NCBI GenBank assembly: GCA_003242275.1 | Contig: QGUX01000030.1 | Coordinates: 1-18,471 of the forward strand | Direction of reading: 5' to 3' | From: Pseudomonadota bacterium | Lineage (GTDB): Bacteria; Pseudomonadota; Gammaproteobacteria; Steroidobacterales; Steroidobacteraceae | Length of the DNA: 18,471 nt | In this document: one piece after another, positions 6,206-14,530 of the stretch | Position numbering within the stretch: the stretch's first letter is position 1 | Layout: each line of letters begins with the position of its first letter | The notes under the pieces: generated by a model | What the model was told of the DNA's origin: nothing | The model's input: only the letters and a program-made list of their open reading frames with translations | The model's database searches: none | Translations under genes and position numbers: made by a program

Positions 6206-8707
6206 ATGCTGCTCGTCATTCTGCTGCTCCTCGCTGCCACGGCCGCGATTTTCGCCATCGCCCAGGTGGGCATCGTCATCACGCTGCTGCTCGTCGCCGC
6301 CGTGCTGGTGCTGGCCTACCACCGCCTGCCGCTGTGGGCGTTCTCCGTGGCCGCCACGGTGCTGATCGGCGCGTACGCGGGGTGGAGCAGCGCGGCGCCG
6401 TGGTGGAAGGCGTTCCTGCTGGCGCTGGTGGCCCTCCTGTGGCTGTTCAACCTGCGGCCGCTGCGCCGGCGGCTGGTCTCGCGACCCTTCCTCAAGACCT
6501 ACCTGCGCATGCTGCCGACCATGTCGGCCACCGAACGCGATGCGCTGGAAGCCGGCGGCGTGTGGTGGGACGGCGAGCTGTTCACCGGCAAGCCGGACTG
6601 GAACCGCCTGCTCGGCACGCCGCCCGCGCGCCTCACGCCCGAGGAGCAGGCCTTCCTCCAGGGCCCGGTGGAGGAACTGTGCGCGATGGTGAACGACTTC
6701 GATGTCACGCACCGCCGCGCCGACCTGCCGCCGGAGGCCTGGGAGTTCATCAAGAAGCACCGCTTCTGGGGCATGATCATCCCGAAGGCGTACGGCGGGC
6801 TGGAATTCGGCCGGTACGCGCAGTCCTCCATCCTCACCAAGCTGTCCAGCCGCTCGATCACGCTGGGTGTGACGGTGATGGTGCCCAACTCGCTCGGCCC
6901 CGGCGAGCTGCTGGTGCACTACGGCACCGAGGAGCAGAAGCAGTACTACCTGCCGCGCCTCGCGCGCGGCGAGGAAATCCCCTGCTTCGGCCTGACCAGC
7001 CCGGTGGCCGGCTCGGATGCCGCGTCCATCACCGACACCGGCGTGGTGTGCTGGGGCGAATACCAGGGCGAGCGGGTGCTGGGCATCCGCCTGGACTTCT
7101 CCAAGCGCTACATCACGCTGGCGCCCATCGCCACGGTGATCGGCCTCGCCTTCCGCCTGTTCGATCCCGAGCACCTGCTGGGCGAGGTGGAGGACATCGG
7201 CATCACCTGCGCGCTGATCCCGCGCGACACGCCCGGCGTTTCCATCGGCCGCCGCCACTTCCCGCTGAACATCACCTTCCAGAACGGCCCCATCCACGGC
7301 AAGGACGTGTTCGTGCCGGTGGACTTCATCATCGGCGGACCGAAGATGGCCGGCCGCGGCTGGCGCATGCTGGTGGAGCAGCTGTCGGTGGGCCGCTGCC
7401 TGTCGCTGCCCGCCAATGCCACCGGCGGCGCGATGGCCGCCACCTGGGCCACCGGTGCCTACGCGCGCATCAGGAAGCAGTTCGGCCTGTCGGTGGGACG
7501 CTTCGAGGGCGTGGAGCAGGTGCTGGCGCGCATCGTCGGCAACACCTACATCATCGATGCCTCGCGCAGCGTCACCACCGGCGCCATCGACGCCGGCGAG
7601 AACCCGGCCGTGCCGGCGGCCATCCTCAAGCTCCACTGCACCGAGCTCAGCCGCGCCATCTGCGCCGACGCCATGGACGTGCACGGCGGCAAGGGCGTGA
7701 TGCTCGGGCCGAACAACTACCTCGGCCGCGGCTGGCAGGCCTCGCCCATCGGCATCACCGTGGAAGGCGCCAACATCCTCACGCGCAACCTGATCGTGTT
7801 CGGCCAGGGCGCCATCCGCTGCCATCCCTACGTGCTGAAGGAGATGGAGGCGGCGCGCAGCCCCGAGGGCGAACGCAGCGTCGAGGCCTTCGACCGCGCG
7901 CTGTTCGCGCACGTGGGCTTCACCATCTCCAATGCCGTGCGTTCGTGGGTGACCGCGCTGACACTGGCACGCTTCCAGCGCGTGCCCGGCAAAGGCCCGC
8001 TGCGCCGCTACTACCAGCACGTGCAGCGCTTCTCCGCCTCCTTCGCCTTCGTCGCCGACGTGGCCATGCTGTCGCTCGGCGGCTACCTGAAGAAGAAGGA
8101 GAGCCTGTCGGCGCGCCTCGGCGACGTGCTGTCGTACCTGTACATGGCCTCGATGGTGCTCAAGCACCACCACGACAACGGTTCGCCGGAAGAGGAGCGG
8201 CCCATCGTCGAGTGGGCGTGCCGCGACCTCTTGTACCGCGCGCAGGAGCAGCTGCACGGCTTCCTGCGCAATTTCCCGAACCGCCTGCTGGCGGCACTGA
8301 TGCGCCTGCTGGTGTTTCCGCGCGGCCGCACCTACTTTGCGCCATCCGACCGGCTGGGCGCGGAGCTGGCACGGCTGGCCATGCAGCCCGGGCCGGTGCG
8401 CGAGCGGCTGTGCCGCCATGCCTTCCGCACCAACACGGCCGACAACCCGCTCGGCCAGCTGGGCGAAGCCCTGGCGCTCGCCGAGCGGGCCGAGCCCATC
8501 GAGCGCAAGCTGCGCGTCGAGGGTGTAAAGTCCGGCCGCATCCGCGCGCTGGACATGCCGGGGCAGATCGCCGAGGGGCAGCGGCTGGGCATCCTCACCG
8601 CCGAGGAAGCCGCGCTGCTGCTCGACTATGATGCGAAGATCATGCGCATCATCAATGTGGATGACTTCGCGCCCGGCGAGCTGCCGGCCGGGTCGCCGCA
8701 GACCTGA
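6206..8707 (+). CDS. fadE: Membrane-anchored long FadE-type acyl-CoA dehydrogenase
   Basis: The 833-residue protein has the size and plan of gammaproteobacterial FadE (E. coli 814), which performs the first, FAD-dependent oxidation of acyl-CoA in beta-oxidation. Residues 1-85 hold three or four hydrophobic segments, an inner-membrane anchor. The dehydrogenase N-domain has HRFWGMIIPKAYGGLEF, and the middle domain has CFGLTSPVAGSDAAS (Cys260; compare LTEPGAGSD of the superfamily). The C-domain has DVHGGKGVMLGPNNYLGR and EGANILTRNL. A further C-terminal region of about 250 residues matches the extension found only in long FadE proteins (DUF1974). The ATG lacks a Shine-Dalgarno sequence. A DUF4399 lipoprotein gene follows after 22 bases and may be cotranscribed. 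No FadR-like operator was identified. Confidence 0.93.
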   Translation: MLLVILLLLAATAAIFAIAQVGIVITLLLVAAVLVLAYHRLPLWAFSVAATVLIGAYAGWSSAAPWWKAFLLALVALLWLFNLRPLRRRLVSRPFLKTYLRMLPTMSATERDALEAGGVWWDGELFTGKPDWNRLLGTPPARLTPEEQAFLQGPVEELCAMVNDFDVTHRRADLPPEAWEFIKKHRFWGMIIPKAYGGLEFGRYAQSSILTKLSSRSITLGVTVMVPNSLGPGELLVHYGTEEQKQYYLPRLARGEEIPCFGLTSPVAGSDAASITDTGVVCWGEYQGERVLGIRLDFSKRYITLAPIATVIGLAFRLFDPEHLLGEVEDIGITCALIPRDTPGVSIGRRHFPLNITFQNGPIHGKDVFVPVDFIIGGPKMAGRGWRMLVEQLSVGRCLSLPANATGGAMAATWATGAYARIRKQFGLSVGRFEGVEQVLARIVGNTYIIDASRSVTTGAIDAGENPAVPAAILKLHCTELSRAICADAMDVHGGKGVMLGPNNYLGRGWQASPIGITVEGANILTRNLIVFGQGAIRCHPYVLKEMEAARSPEGERSVEAFDRALFAHVGFTISNAVRSWVTALTLARFQRVPGKGPLRRYYQHVQRFSASFAFVADVAMLSLGGYLKKKESLSARLGDVLSYLYMASMVLKHHHDNGSPEEERPIVEWACRDLLYRAQEQLHGFLRNFPNRLLAALMRLLVFPRGRTYFAPSDRLGAELARLAMQPGPVRERLCRHAFRTNTADNPLGQLGEALALAERAEPIERKLRVEGVKSGRIRALDMPGQIAEGQRLGILTAEEAALLLDYDAKIMRIINVDDFAPGELPAGSPQT

Positions 8708-8729
8708 TTCAACCATGGGAGGAGTCGAG

Positions 8730-9224
8730 ATGAGGATCCGTACGATGGCGGCCCCGGTGGCCGCGCTTGCCCTGCTGGCCGCCTGTTCGAAGGCGCCGGA
8801 GTCCGGGACCGCCGCCACCGACGCGGATGCCGCCAGCCACACGGAAAGCGAGGCCGCGCCGTCGTTCCCGCGCACGCCCGCGCCCGCCGGCGCCCGGGTG
8901 TTCTTCGTCAGCCCCAAGGACGGCGAGACCGTCAGCTCCCCGGTCAGGGTGGTGTTCGGCGTGGAGAACATCGGCATCGCGCCAGCCGGCCAGGTCGTGG
9001 AAGGCGCCGGCCACCATCACCTGATCGTCGACGCGGACATGCCCGACCCGAGCATGCCCATTCCCGCCGACACGCAGCACCTGCACTACGGCCAGGGGCA
9101 GACCGAGGCCACCATCGAGCTCTCCCCCGGCACGCACACGCTGCAGCTGGTGATGGGCGACCACCTGCACGTCCCGTTCGATCCGGTGGTCGCGTCGGAA
9201 AAGATCACCATCAACGTGCAGTAG
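8730..9224 (+). CDS. DUF4399 lipoprotein
   Basis: The 164-residue product has a signal peptide with a canonical lipobox, LAAC at 16-19, so it should be lipidated at Cys19 and sit in the envelope. After an Ala/Thr/Glu-rich linker, residues about 56-164 form the DUF4399 domain: VFFVSPKDGETVSSPVRVVF, then EGAGHHHLIVD, QHLHYGQGQTE and GDHLHVPFDP. Histidines at 95-97, 117, 119, 145 and 147 could bind metal; this is inference, as the family function is unknown. The chosen start (8730) has GGAGGAG six to seven bases upstream and gives a proper signal peptide; the frame is open further upstream but overlaps fadE. The 22-base gap to fadE and the hairpin after the stop suggest it ends a fadE-DUF4399 unit. 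Confidence 0.85.
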   Translation: MRIRTMAAPVAALALLAACSKAPESGTAATDADAASHTESEAAPSFPRTPAPAGARVFFVSPKDGETVSSPVRVVFGVENIGIAPAGQVVEGAGHHHLIVDADMPDPSMPIPADTQHLHYGQGQTEATIELSPGTHTLQLVMGDHLHVPFDPVVASEKITINVQ

Positions 9225-9231
9225 CCCCAAG

Positions 9232-9270
9232 GGATGCGGCCGCGGAAGGCGGCCGCATCCACTTCCTTCC
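9232..9270 (+). terminator. Hairpin, likely terminator or attenuator, between the DUF4399 and exeA-like genes
   Basis: GGATGCGGCCGC (9232-9243), loop GGAAG, and GCGGCCGCATCC (9249-9260) form a perfect 12-base-pair stem eight bases after the stop codon. ACTTCCTTCC follows, a T-rich but interrupted tail. Termination may be partial, since only 11 bases separate this tail from the next ATG. Confidence 0.6.
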
Positions 9271-9281
9271 GGCGCCGCGCG

Positions 9282-10931
9282 ATGTACCTGTCGTTCTACG
9301 GGCTGGCCGAGAAACCCTTCTCGATCACGCCGGATCCGCGCTACCTCTACCTGGGCGGACGCCACGCCGAGGCGCTGGCGCACCTGCTGTATGGCGTGAC
9401 CGAGGCGGGCGGCTTCATCCAGCTCACCGGCGAGGTGGGCACCGGCAAGACCACCATGATCCGCTCGCTGCTCGCGCGCCGTCCCGAGAACGCCGAGATC
9501 GCGCTGATCGTCAACCCGGTGATGGACGCGCGCGAGTTCATGCAGACCGTGTGCGAGGAGCTGGGCATCGCGCTGCCGCCCGATGCGGCCGGCAGCATGA
9601 AGGTGCAGGTCGACCTGCTCAACCGCCACCTGCTCGCCGCGCACGCGGCGGGACGCCGCGTGGTGCTGGTCGTCGACGAGGCGCAGAACCTCTCGCGCGA
9701 GCTGCTGGAGCAGATCCGGCTGCTCACCAACCTCGAGACCGAGACGCAGAAGCTGCTGCAGATCATCCTGATCGGCCAGCCCGAGCTCAGGCAGATGCTC
9801 TCGCGCGAGGACCTGCGCCAGCTCGCGCAGCGCATCACCGGCCGCTACCACCTCGATCCGCTGTCGCGCGCCGAGACCGCCGCCTACGTGCGCCACCGCC
9901 TGCGCATCGCCGGCGCCACGCAGGAGATCTTCACCCGCGGTGCGCTGGCCGAGCTGCACCGCGTCAGCGGCGGCATCCCGCGCCTGATCAACATCATCGG
10001 CGACCGCGCGCTGCTGGGCGGCTTCACCGAGGACCGGCATCGCCTCGGCGCGGCGATGGTGCGCCGCGCGGCCAGCGAGGTGTTCGGGCGCCGCGTGCAG
10101 CCGGCGTGGCTGCCCTGGAGCGCGGCGGCGGCCGCGGCCGTGCTGGTCAGCGTCGCGACATGGATGGCGTGGAGGCACTTCGATGCGCGCCCGCGGGCCG
10201 AGGTCACCCAGGCGTCCGTATCCGCCGCCGACGCTGCGGATGCCGCATCCGCCGCGCCGGATGCGCCCGCCGAACCGGCCACGCCACCGCAACTGGCCGT
10301 GGTGCTGCAACAGGCCGGCACACCCTCCGGCGTCGAGGAGGCGTGGGCCCGCCTGTTCGCATTGTGGGGACTGCAGTACGCGCAGGGCGTGGAGGACGCC
10401 TGCGTGCAGGCGCTGCGGCAGGGACTGGAATGCCTCGCCACCGAAGGCGGCGTCGAGGCCCTGCAACGCTTCAACCGTCCCGCGCTGCTGGAACTCCAGG
10501 ATGACGCGGGCGTGGTCCACCAGGCCGTGGCCTCACGGATCTTTCCCGACGACGCGCTGGTGCGCCTGCTGATCGGCACGGATTCCTACGACATCGGTTT
10601 CGACGACCTCGAGCAGCGCTGGGACGGCCGCTTCACGCTGCTGTGGAAGCCGGCGCAGCTCGACACGCGCAACCTGGCGCTGGGCGCCTGGGGCGAACCC
10701 GTGCGCAACCTGCGCATGCGGCTGAACGCCTGGGCGGGTCTCCAGGGGGAGCTGCTGTTTCCGCCGGAAGACCCGGACTACTTCGACGAGCAGCTGCAGG
10801 ACCTGGTGATGCGCTTCCAGGCGCAGCACGGACTGGTGGTGGACGGCATCGCCGGCGTGCGCACCCAGGCCGTGCTCGACAGCGTGGTCGCCGGCCCCGG
10901 CACGCCGCTGCTCACGGCCAACTCACCCTAG
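9282..10931 (+). CDS. exeA: ExeA/GspA-like AAA ATPase with C-terminal peptidoglycan-binding domain
   Basis: The 549-residue protein matches ExeA/GspA, which with GspB helps the type II secretion secretin pass and assemble through peptidoglycan. It opens with MYLSFYGLAEKPFSITPDP, the family signature. Walker A is GEVGTGKT at 50-57 (Lys56) and Walker B is VVLVVDEAQNL near 127-137 (Asp132, Glu133); GQPEL at 165-169 follows beta 4. A membrane helix at about 279-297 separates the cytoplasmic ATPase from a periplasmic part. That part has a cysteine-peptidase-like-fold region and ends in a PG_binding_1 repeat (LVMRFQAQHGLVVDGIAGVR). I chose ATG at 9282 because the family signature starts there; the upstream open frame lies in a hairpin. 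No good ribosome binding site is seen. gspB follows after nine bases. Confidence 0.9.
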   Translation: MYLSFYGLAEKPFSITPDPRYLYLGGRHAEALAHLLYGVTEAGGFIQLTGEVGTGKTTMIRSLLARRPENAEIALIVNPVMDAREFMQTVCEELGIALPPDAAGSMKVQVDLLNRHLLAAHAAGRRVVLVVDEAQNLSRELLEQIRLLTNLETETQKLLQIILIGQPELRQMLSREDLRQLAQRITGRYHLDPLSRAETAAYVRHRLRIAGATQEIFTRGALAELHRVSGGIPRLINIIGDRALLGGFTEDRHRLGAAMVRRAASEVFGRRVQPAWLPWSAAAAAAVLVSVATWMAWRHFDARPRAEVTQASVSAADAADAASAAPDAPAEPATPPQLAVVLQQAGTPSGVEEAWARLFALWGLQYAQGVEDACVQALRQGLECLATEGGVEALQRFNRPALLELQDDAGVVHQAVASRIFPDDALVRLLIGTDSYDIGFDDLEQRWDGRFTLLWKPAQLDTRNLALGAWGEPVRNLRMRLNAWAGLQGELLFPPEDPDYFDEQLQDLVMRFQAQHGLVVDGIAGVRTQAVLDSVVAGPGTPLLTANSP

Positions 10932-10940
10932 GATGCGGCG

Positions 10941-11633
10941 ATGTCCTTCATCCTCGATGCATTGAAGAAGGCCGAGGCCGAGCGCAACCGCCGCATCGCG
11001 CCGGTGCTGATGGATGCGCGCGTGGCGCCGCCGCGCCGCGGCCTGCCCGCCTGGGCCTGGGCGCTGGGTGGGGTCCTGCTGGCCAATCTGCTGGTGCTGG
11101 GGTGGCTGCTGCTGCGCGAGCCGGGCACGCCTGCGCCCGCAGGCACCGTCACTGCAAGCGCGGCCTCGGCCGGCGCCAACAATTCGGGCGCCGCCACCGC
11201 TGGCCCCGAATCGCCCGGCGCTGGCGCCCCGGGCGCATCCCCACCGGCCGGGGCCGGCGCCGCCTCGCCCGCTGCGCCGGGCACGGCGCCGCCCCCCGAC
11301 GCCATCCGCCCCGCGCTGCCGGTGGCAAGGCCACCGGTGGCACGTACCGCCCCGCCCTCCACCGCGTCCCCGCGCCCACGCACGGACATCGACTCCGACC
11401 TGCAGCTTCCCGCCCTGCACGAGCTGCGCCTGGCCGGCGTCCAGCTTCCCGACCTGGTATTGAACCTGCACGTCTACGATCCGGCGCCGGCGCACCGCTC
11501 GGTGATGCTCAACGGCATCCGCCTGCGCGAGGGCGAGTACACACCCAACGGCGTGAAGGTGGAACGCATCACGCCGGCCGGCGTGGTGCTCGAGGCCGCC
11601 GGCCGGCGCTTCAGGCTCGACGCCGGCGGCTGA
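10941..11633 (+). CDS. gspB: Type II secretion assembly protein GspB
   Basis: The 230-residue protein starts MSFILDALKKAEAERNR, the conserved cytoplasmic head of GspB/ExeB, followed by one membrane helix at about 37-58. A long Ala/Pro/Gly linker (about 61-155) spans the periplasm to the C-terminal GspB domain (about 160-230: LPDLVLNLHVYDPAPAHRSV, then GIRLREGEY and GVVLEAAGRRFRL). GspB works with ExeA/GspA in placing the secretin; the partner gene is directly upstream (nine-base gap), with AGGA at 10930-10933 as ribosome binding site. The main gsp operon is not in the window, which is common for this pair. It converges on the next minus-strand gene with a 13-base gap and no visible terminator. 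Confidence 0.9.
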   Translation: MSFILDALKKAEAERNRRIAPVLMDARVAPPRRGLPAWAWALGGVLLANLLVLGWLLLREPGTPAPAGTVTASAASAGANNSGAATAGPESPGAGAPGASPPAGAGAASPAAPGTAPPPDAIRPALPVARPPVARTAPPSTASPRPRTDIDSDLQLPALHELRLAGVQLPDLVLNLHVYDPAPAHRSVMLNGIRLREGEYTPNGVKVERITPAGVVLEAAGRRFRLDAGG

Positions 11634-11646
11634 AGGACCCTCGCTC

Positions 11647-12618
11647 CTATTCCGCGATGTACCAGCGCTCGTCGATGCGCTCGACGATCCACTGCGAATA
11701 CGGCAGGCCGCTGCCCGACAGGTCGAAGATGGCACGCGTGCCCGCGTACTCGTAGCGTGGTTCGCGCTGCCTGGCGAGGCGGATCGCCGCCATGTACTGC
11801 TCGCGCAGCGCCGGCCGGCCCTCGCAGGTGGAAATCAGCGTGCGCAGCGCGCGCGTGCCGGTGGTGCGACGGAAGTTCGGGCTCATCTGCTTCTCGTAGT
11901 AGTCGCTGCAGCGGCCCGCCTCGAGATTGGCCAGCGCCTCATCCAGCATCTTCACCATCGCCGGCGGCAGCACCACCTCCTTCGGCCCTTCGGCGTCCTG
12001 GCCGGTGGCCGCCGGGTCCGCCGGGTCCGCCGGAGCGGTGGTCGAACTCACGCGCGGCGCGCGCACGCGGCCGGCGCGCAGGTCATCGATCTGCGCCTGC
12101 AGTTCCAGCGGCAGCGCCGCCTTCCAGTCCTTGCCCCAGGGGACGATGGTCACCAGCACCGGCACGCGCACCTCCCCCAGCTCCGCCGGCGGGATCAGGC
12201 GCCCGACCATGTGCACCATGCCGCCGCGGTCCTTCACCGCCTCGATCCAGTCCACCTTGCGGAACTGGCGCCCGCCGAAGGAAAGGCGCTGCGACAGCGC
12301 CACGAAGAAGCTGTGCGGCGTGAGCCGCTCGATGTCGGCCAGCGGCATGCCCTCGCCGAACAGCCGCGCGCGCGTCAGGCTGCTGCCGCGGTCGGCCTCC
12401 AGGCGCATCTGGTCGAGCAGCTGCGTGCGCAGCGCGGCCAGTTCGTCCTCGTGGATCGCCATCGCCATCGCGAATGCGTCGCCGCGCGCCAGTGCCTGCA
12501 GGTACTCCTCGGCGGCGCGTTGCTGGGCGAGGTTGCCCCCCGCCGCCTGCACGGACAGCGGAACGAGCCAGCTCGCGACAATAAGCAGCGCGAATGTGAC
12601 GGGTTTCACTTTCCGCAT
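11647..12618 (-). CDS. Exported protein of unknown function
   Basis: The 323-residue product starts MRKVKPVTFALLIVASWLV and has a clear signal peptide with probable cleavage after LSVQA. The mature N-terminal part (AEEYLQALARGDAFAMAMAI and on) looks like an alpha-helical or NTF2-like fold. A Pro/Ala/Asp linker near residues 190-215 separates it from a C-terminal region with two Cys (GRCSDYYEKQ, STCEGRP) and an aromatic ending (SQWIVERIDERWYIAE) reminiscent of small DUF domains that assess residue wear of substrates, but I can name no family. AGGAGGGG lies about 11-12 bases before ATG 12618. A GTG at 12666 would add 16 residues and spoil the signal peptide. It is divergent from the three-gene signalling operon across 167 bases, so shared regulation is possible. 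Confidence 0.75.
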   Translation of the reverse strand: MRKVKPVTFALLIVASWLVPLSVQAAGGNLAQQRAAEEYLQALARGDAFAMAMAIHEDELAALRTQLLDQMRLEADRGSSLTRARLFGEGMPLADIERLTPHSFFVALSQRLSFGGRQFRKVDWIEAVKDRGGMVHMVGRLIPPAELGEVRVPVLVTIVPWGKDWKAALPLELQAQIDDLRAGRVRAPRVSSTTAPADPADPAATGQDAEGPKEVVLPPAMVKMLDEALANLEAGRCSDYYEKQMSPNFRRTTGTRALRTLISTCEGRPALREQYMAAIRLARQREPRYEYAGTRAIFDLSGSGLPYSQWIVERIDERWYIAE

Positions 12619-12694
12619 GGTGAAGCAGTCCCCTCCTGATAACCCCGTGTTGGCGACCCGTTTCACAGAACACGAAAGCCGCCCGGCGGGAAGG

Positions 12695-12722
12695 TTGTAC
12701 CCGCCACGGCGGGCCGTAAAGT
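12695..12722 (+). promoter_or_regulatory. Candidate promoter of the TonB-kinase-CheA-like operon
   Basis: TTGTAC (12695-12700) and TAAAGT (12717-12722; four of six) are 16 bases apart, in the divergent gap. Transcription would begin near 12729, giving a leader of about 57 bases. It is a moderate match only. Confidence 0.3.
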
Positions 12723-12736
12723 CCGTTCATACCACA

Positions 12737-12756
12737 TTGGGGCAGGTACGCCCCAA
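12737..12756. repeat. Inverted repeat in the leader of the signalling operon
   Basis: TTGGGGC (12737-12743), AGGTAC, and GCCCCAA (12750-12756) form a perfect 7-base dyad just downstream of the proposed start of transcription and 20 bases before the Shine-Dalgarno sequence. No T-run follows, so an operator or leader hairpin is likelier than a terminator. Confidence 0.45.
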
Positions 12757-12785
12757 CAACGAACCACCCAGCGCTGGAGACGGAC

Positions 12786-14519
12786 TTGACAGCTAGCCCC
12801 AAGGTTCGCGGCGAAGCGCCCGACACGGACGAGGCGCGCCAGGCAGGCACCGGCCGGAACCTCATCGCCCTCACGCATGATCCCGCCCTCGCGGCCGCCG
12901 TGCAGGAGCTGGCGGCCGGCGGCATTCCCGTCGAGATCGTGGAGGACCTGCGCGGCCTTGCGGACCACCTGATGCAGGACGACACCGCCGTAGCGCTGCT
13001 GGATGCGCAGGCGCTGGGCGTGCCGGCCGACGCCGCGGTGGACGCGATCAAGAACCAGTTTCCCGAGGTGCGGCTGCTGGTCGCCGGCCATGCCGCCGAG
13101 CAGAACATGCTCGCCAGCCGCATCGCCAGCCAGAAGGTGTTCCGCTTCGTGCACAAGCCGGCATCGACGCAGCGGCTGCGGCTGTTCGTCGATGCGGCCA
13201 CCTCGCAGCTGGCCGAGCGCCAGGCCGGCCCGGCCCCGCTGCCGTCCGCCGGCGCCTCCGGCGCCACGCCGCCACAGGGCAGCTCCTCGATGCTGCCCAT
13301 CCTCGCCGGCGTGGCCGGCGTGGTGGTGCTGGCGGTGGGCGGCTGGCTGATGATGCGCAAGGAGGAGGCGCCCGCGGCACCTGCCCCGCCCGTGGTCGCC
13401 GAATCCGCACCGCAGGAAACCTCGCCCGAGGTGACCGCGCTTCTGCAGCGCGCCGCAGAGGCGCTGGCCGCCGGCAGGCTGGTCGGCGCCGACGGCAGCA
13501 GCGCCGCCGAGCTGTACCGCGAGGCCCTGCGCCTCGACGCCGGCAATGCGTCTGCCAAGGAAGGATTCGACAGCGCCATCGACCGAGCACTGACCGGCGC
13601 CGAGCGTTCGCTGCTGAACGGCAGGCTCGAGGAGGCGCGGGTCACCGCCGAGATGGTGCGCCTGATCGTGCCGGACAACTCCCGCCTCGCGTTCCTCTAC
13701 ACGCAGATCGAGCGCGAGCTGGCGCGCATCAGCGCCGATGCCTCGCAGCGCCAGGCACTGGAGGCACGCCAGGCCCAGATCCGCGCCGCCGTGGCCGCGG
13801 TGGAGGATCGCATCGCGCAGGGTGCGCTGATCGACCCACCCACCGACAATGCCGTGACCCGCTTCCGCGAGGCGCAGAACATCGGCGGCGGCGACCCCAT
13901 GGTGCGCACCGCGCGCGATGCCGTGGTGGCCGCGCTGCTCACCGCCGCGGACCGCGAGCTCTCCGCCGACCGGCCGACCGCCGCGCGCCGCTTCGTCGAG
14001 GCGGCCGGCACGGTGAACAGCAGTGCGCCCGGCCTCGACTTCGCCCGCCGGCGCATCGACGAGGCGCTGATCCAGCAGGCGGCGCTGTCCACCGCCGTGG
14101 TGAGCATCCCCGTTCCGCCGCCGGCCGCGCCGCCCGCCGCCGCGCCGGCGACCGCGCCGGCACCTGCCGCCTCCGCGGGCGACGCGCCCGCTTCCGGCTC
14201 CGCCGCCGCCCCGAAGCCTGCCGAATCCGGTCCTGTCTCCGCCAGCACGCTGCGCGTGGTGCGGCGGGTGGCACCCGAGTATCCCCAGTTCGCCCTCGAT
14301 TCGGGGGTGTCGGGCTGGGTCGAGATGGAGTTCAGCGTAGCCAAGGACGGTTCCGTGCGTGACGTGAAGGTCATCGAATCCGAACCGGGCCGCACCTTCG
14401 ATGCGGCGGCCGTGGCCGCGATGCGCCGTTACCGTTACGAACCCGTGATCCGTGATGGCGAACCGGTGGAAGTGCGCGCGCGCCTGCGCATGCGATTCAC
14501 TCCACAGGAAGGCCGCTAG
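12786..14519 (+). CDS. Receiver-like/TonB fusion: one-pass membrane protein with TonB C-terminal domain
   Basis: The 577-residue protein has four parts. Residues about 24-145 look like a response-regulator receiver: Asp32 after strand 1 (LIALTHDPA), Asp73 at the phosphoacceptor place (VALLDAQAL) and Lys124 in FVHKP. The usual Thr/Ser is Gly or Ala (LLVAGHA), so switching may be altered. A membrane helix spans about 169-190. Residues about 210-440 are helical and repeat-like (AELYREALRLDAGNASAKEG), probably periplasmic. After a Pro/Ala linker comes a TonB C-terminal domain (487-577: VAPEYPQFALDSGVSGWVEM, DAAAVAAMRRYRYEP). TonB domains usually contact outer-membrane receptors. I infer that the protein links envelope state to a cytoplasmic phospho-switch. 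Translation starts at TTG 12786, with GGAGA five bases upstream. It is the first gene of a three-gene operon. Confidence 0.82.
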   Translation: MTASPKVRGEAPDTDEARQAGTGRNLIALTHDPALAAAVQELAAGGIPVEIVEDLRGLADHLMQDDTAVALLDAQALGVPADAAVDAIKNQFPEVRLLVAGHAAEQNMLASRIASQKVFRFVHKPASTQRLRLFVDAATSQLAERQAGPAPLPSAGASGATPPQGSSSMLPILAGVAGVVVLAVGGWLMMRKEEAPAAPAPPVVAESAPQETSPEVTALLQRAAEALAAGRLVGADGSSAAELYREALRLDAGNASAKEGFDSAIDRALTGAERSLLNGRLEEARVTAEMVRLIVPDNSRLAFLYTQIERELARISADASQRQALEARQAQIRAAVAAVEDRIAQGALIDPPTDNAVTRFREAQNIGGGDPMVRTARDAVVAALLTAADRELSADRPTAARRFVEAAGTVNSSAPGLDFARRRIDEALIQQAALSTAVVSIPVPPPAAPPAAAPATAPAPAASAGDAPASGSAAAPKPAESGPVSASTLRVVRRVAPEYPQFALDSGVSGWVEMEFSVAKDGSVRDVKVIESEPGRTFDAAAVAAMRRYRYEPVIRDGEPVEVRARLRMRFTPQEGR

Positions 14520-14530
14520 CGAGCCTTGCA

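Noticed and set aside
6092..8977. A 961-codon open frame on the minus strand opposite fadE
   Set aside because: Its translation is low-complexity His/Arg/Ala/Gln text typical of the antisense of a GC-rich gene, while the plus-strand frame is a clear FadE protein.
12685..12714. Competing GC dyads (GGCGGG, CCCGCC, GGCGGG) that look like an attenuator
   Set aside because: They lie mostly upstream of the proposed transcription start, have no T-run, and short GC dyads are expected by chance at this composition.
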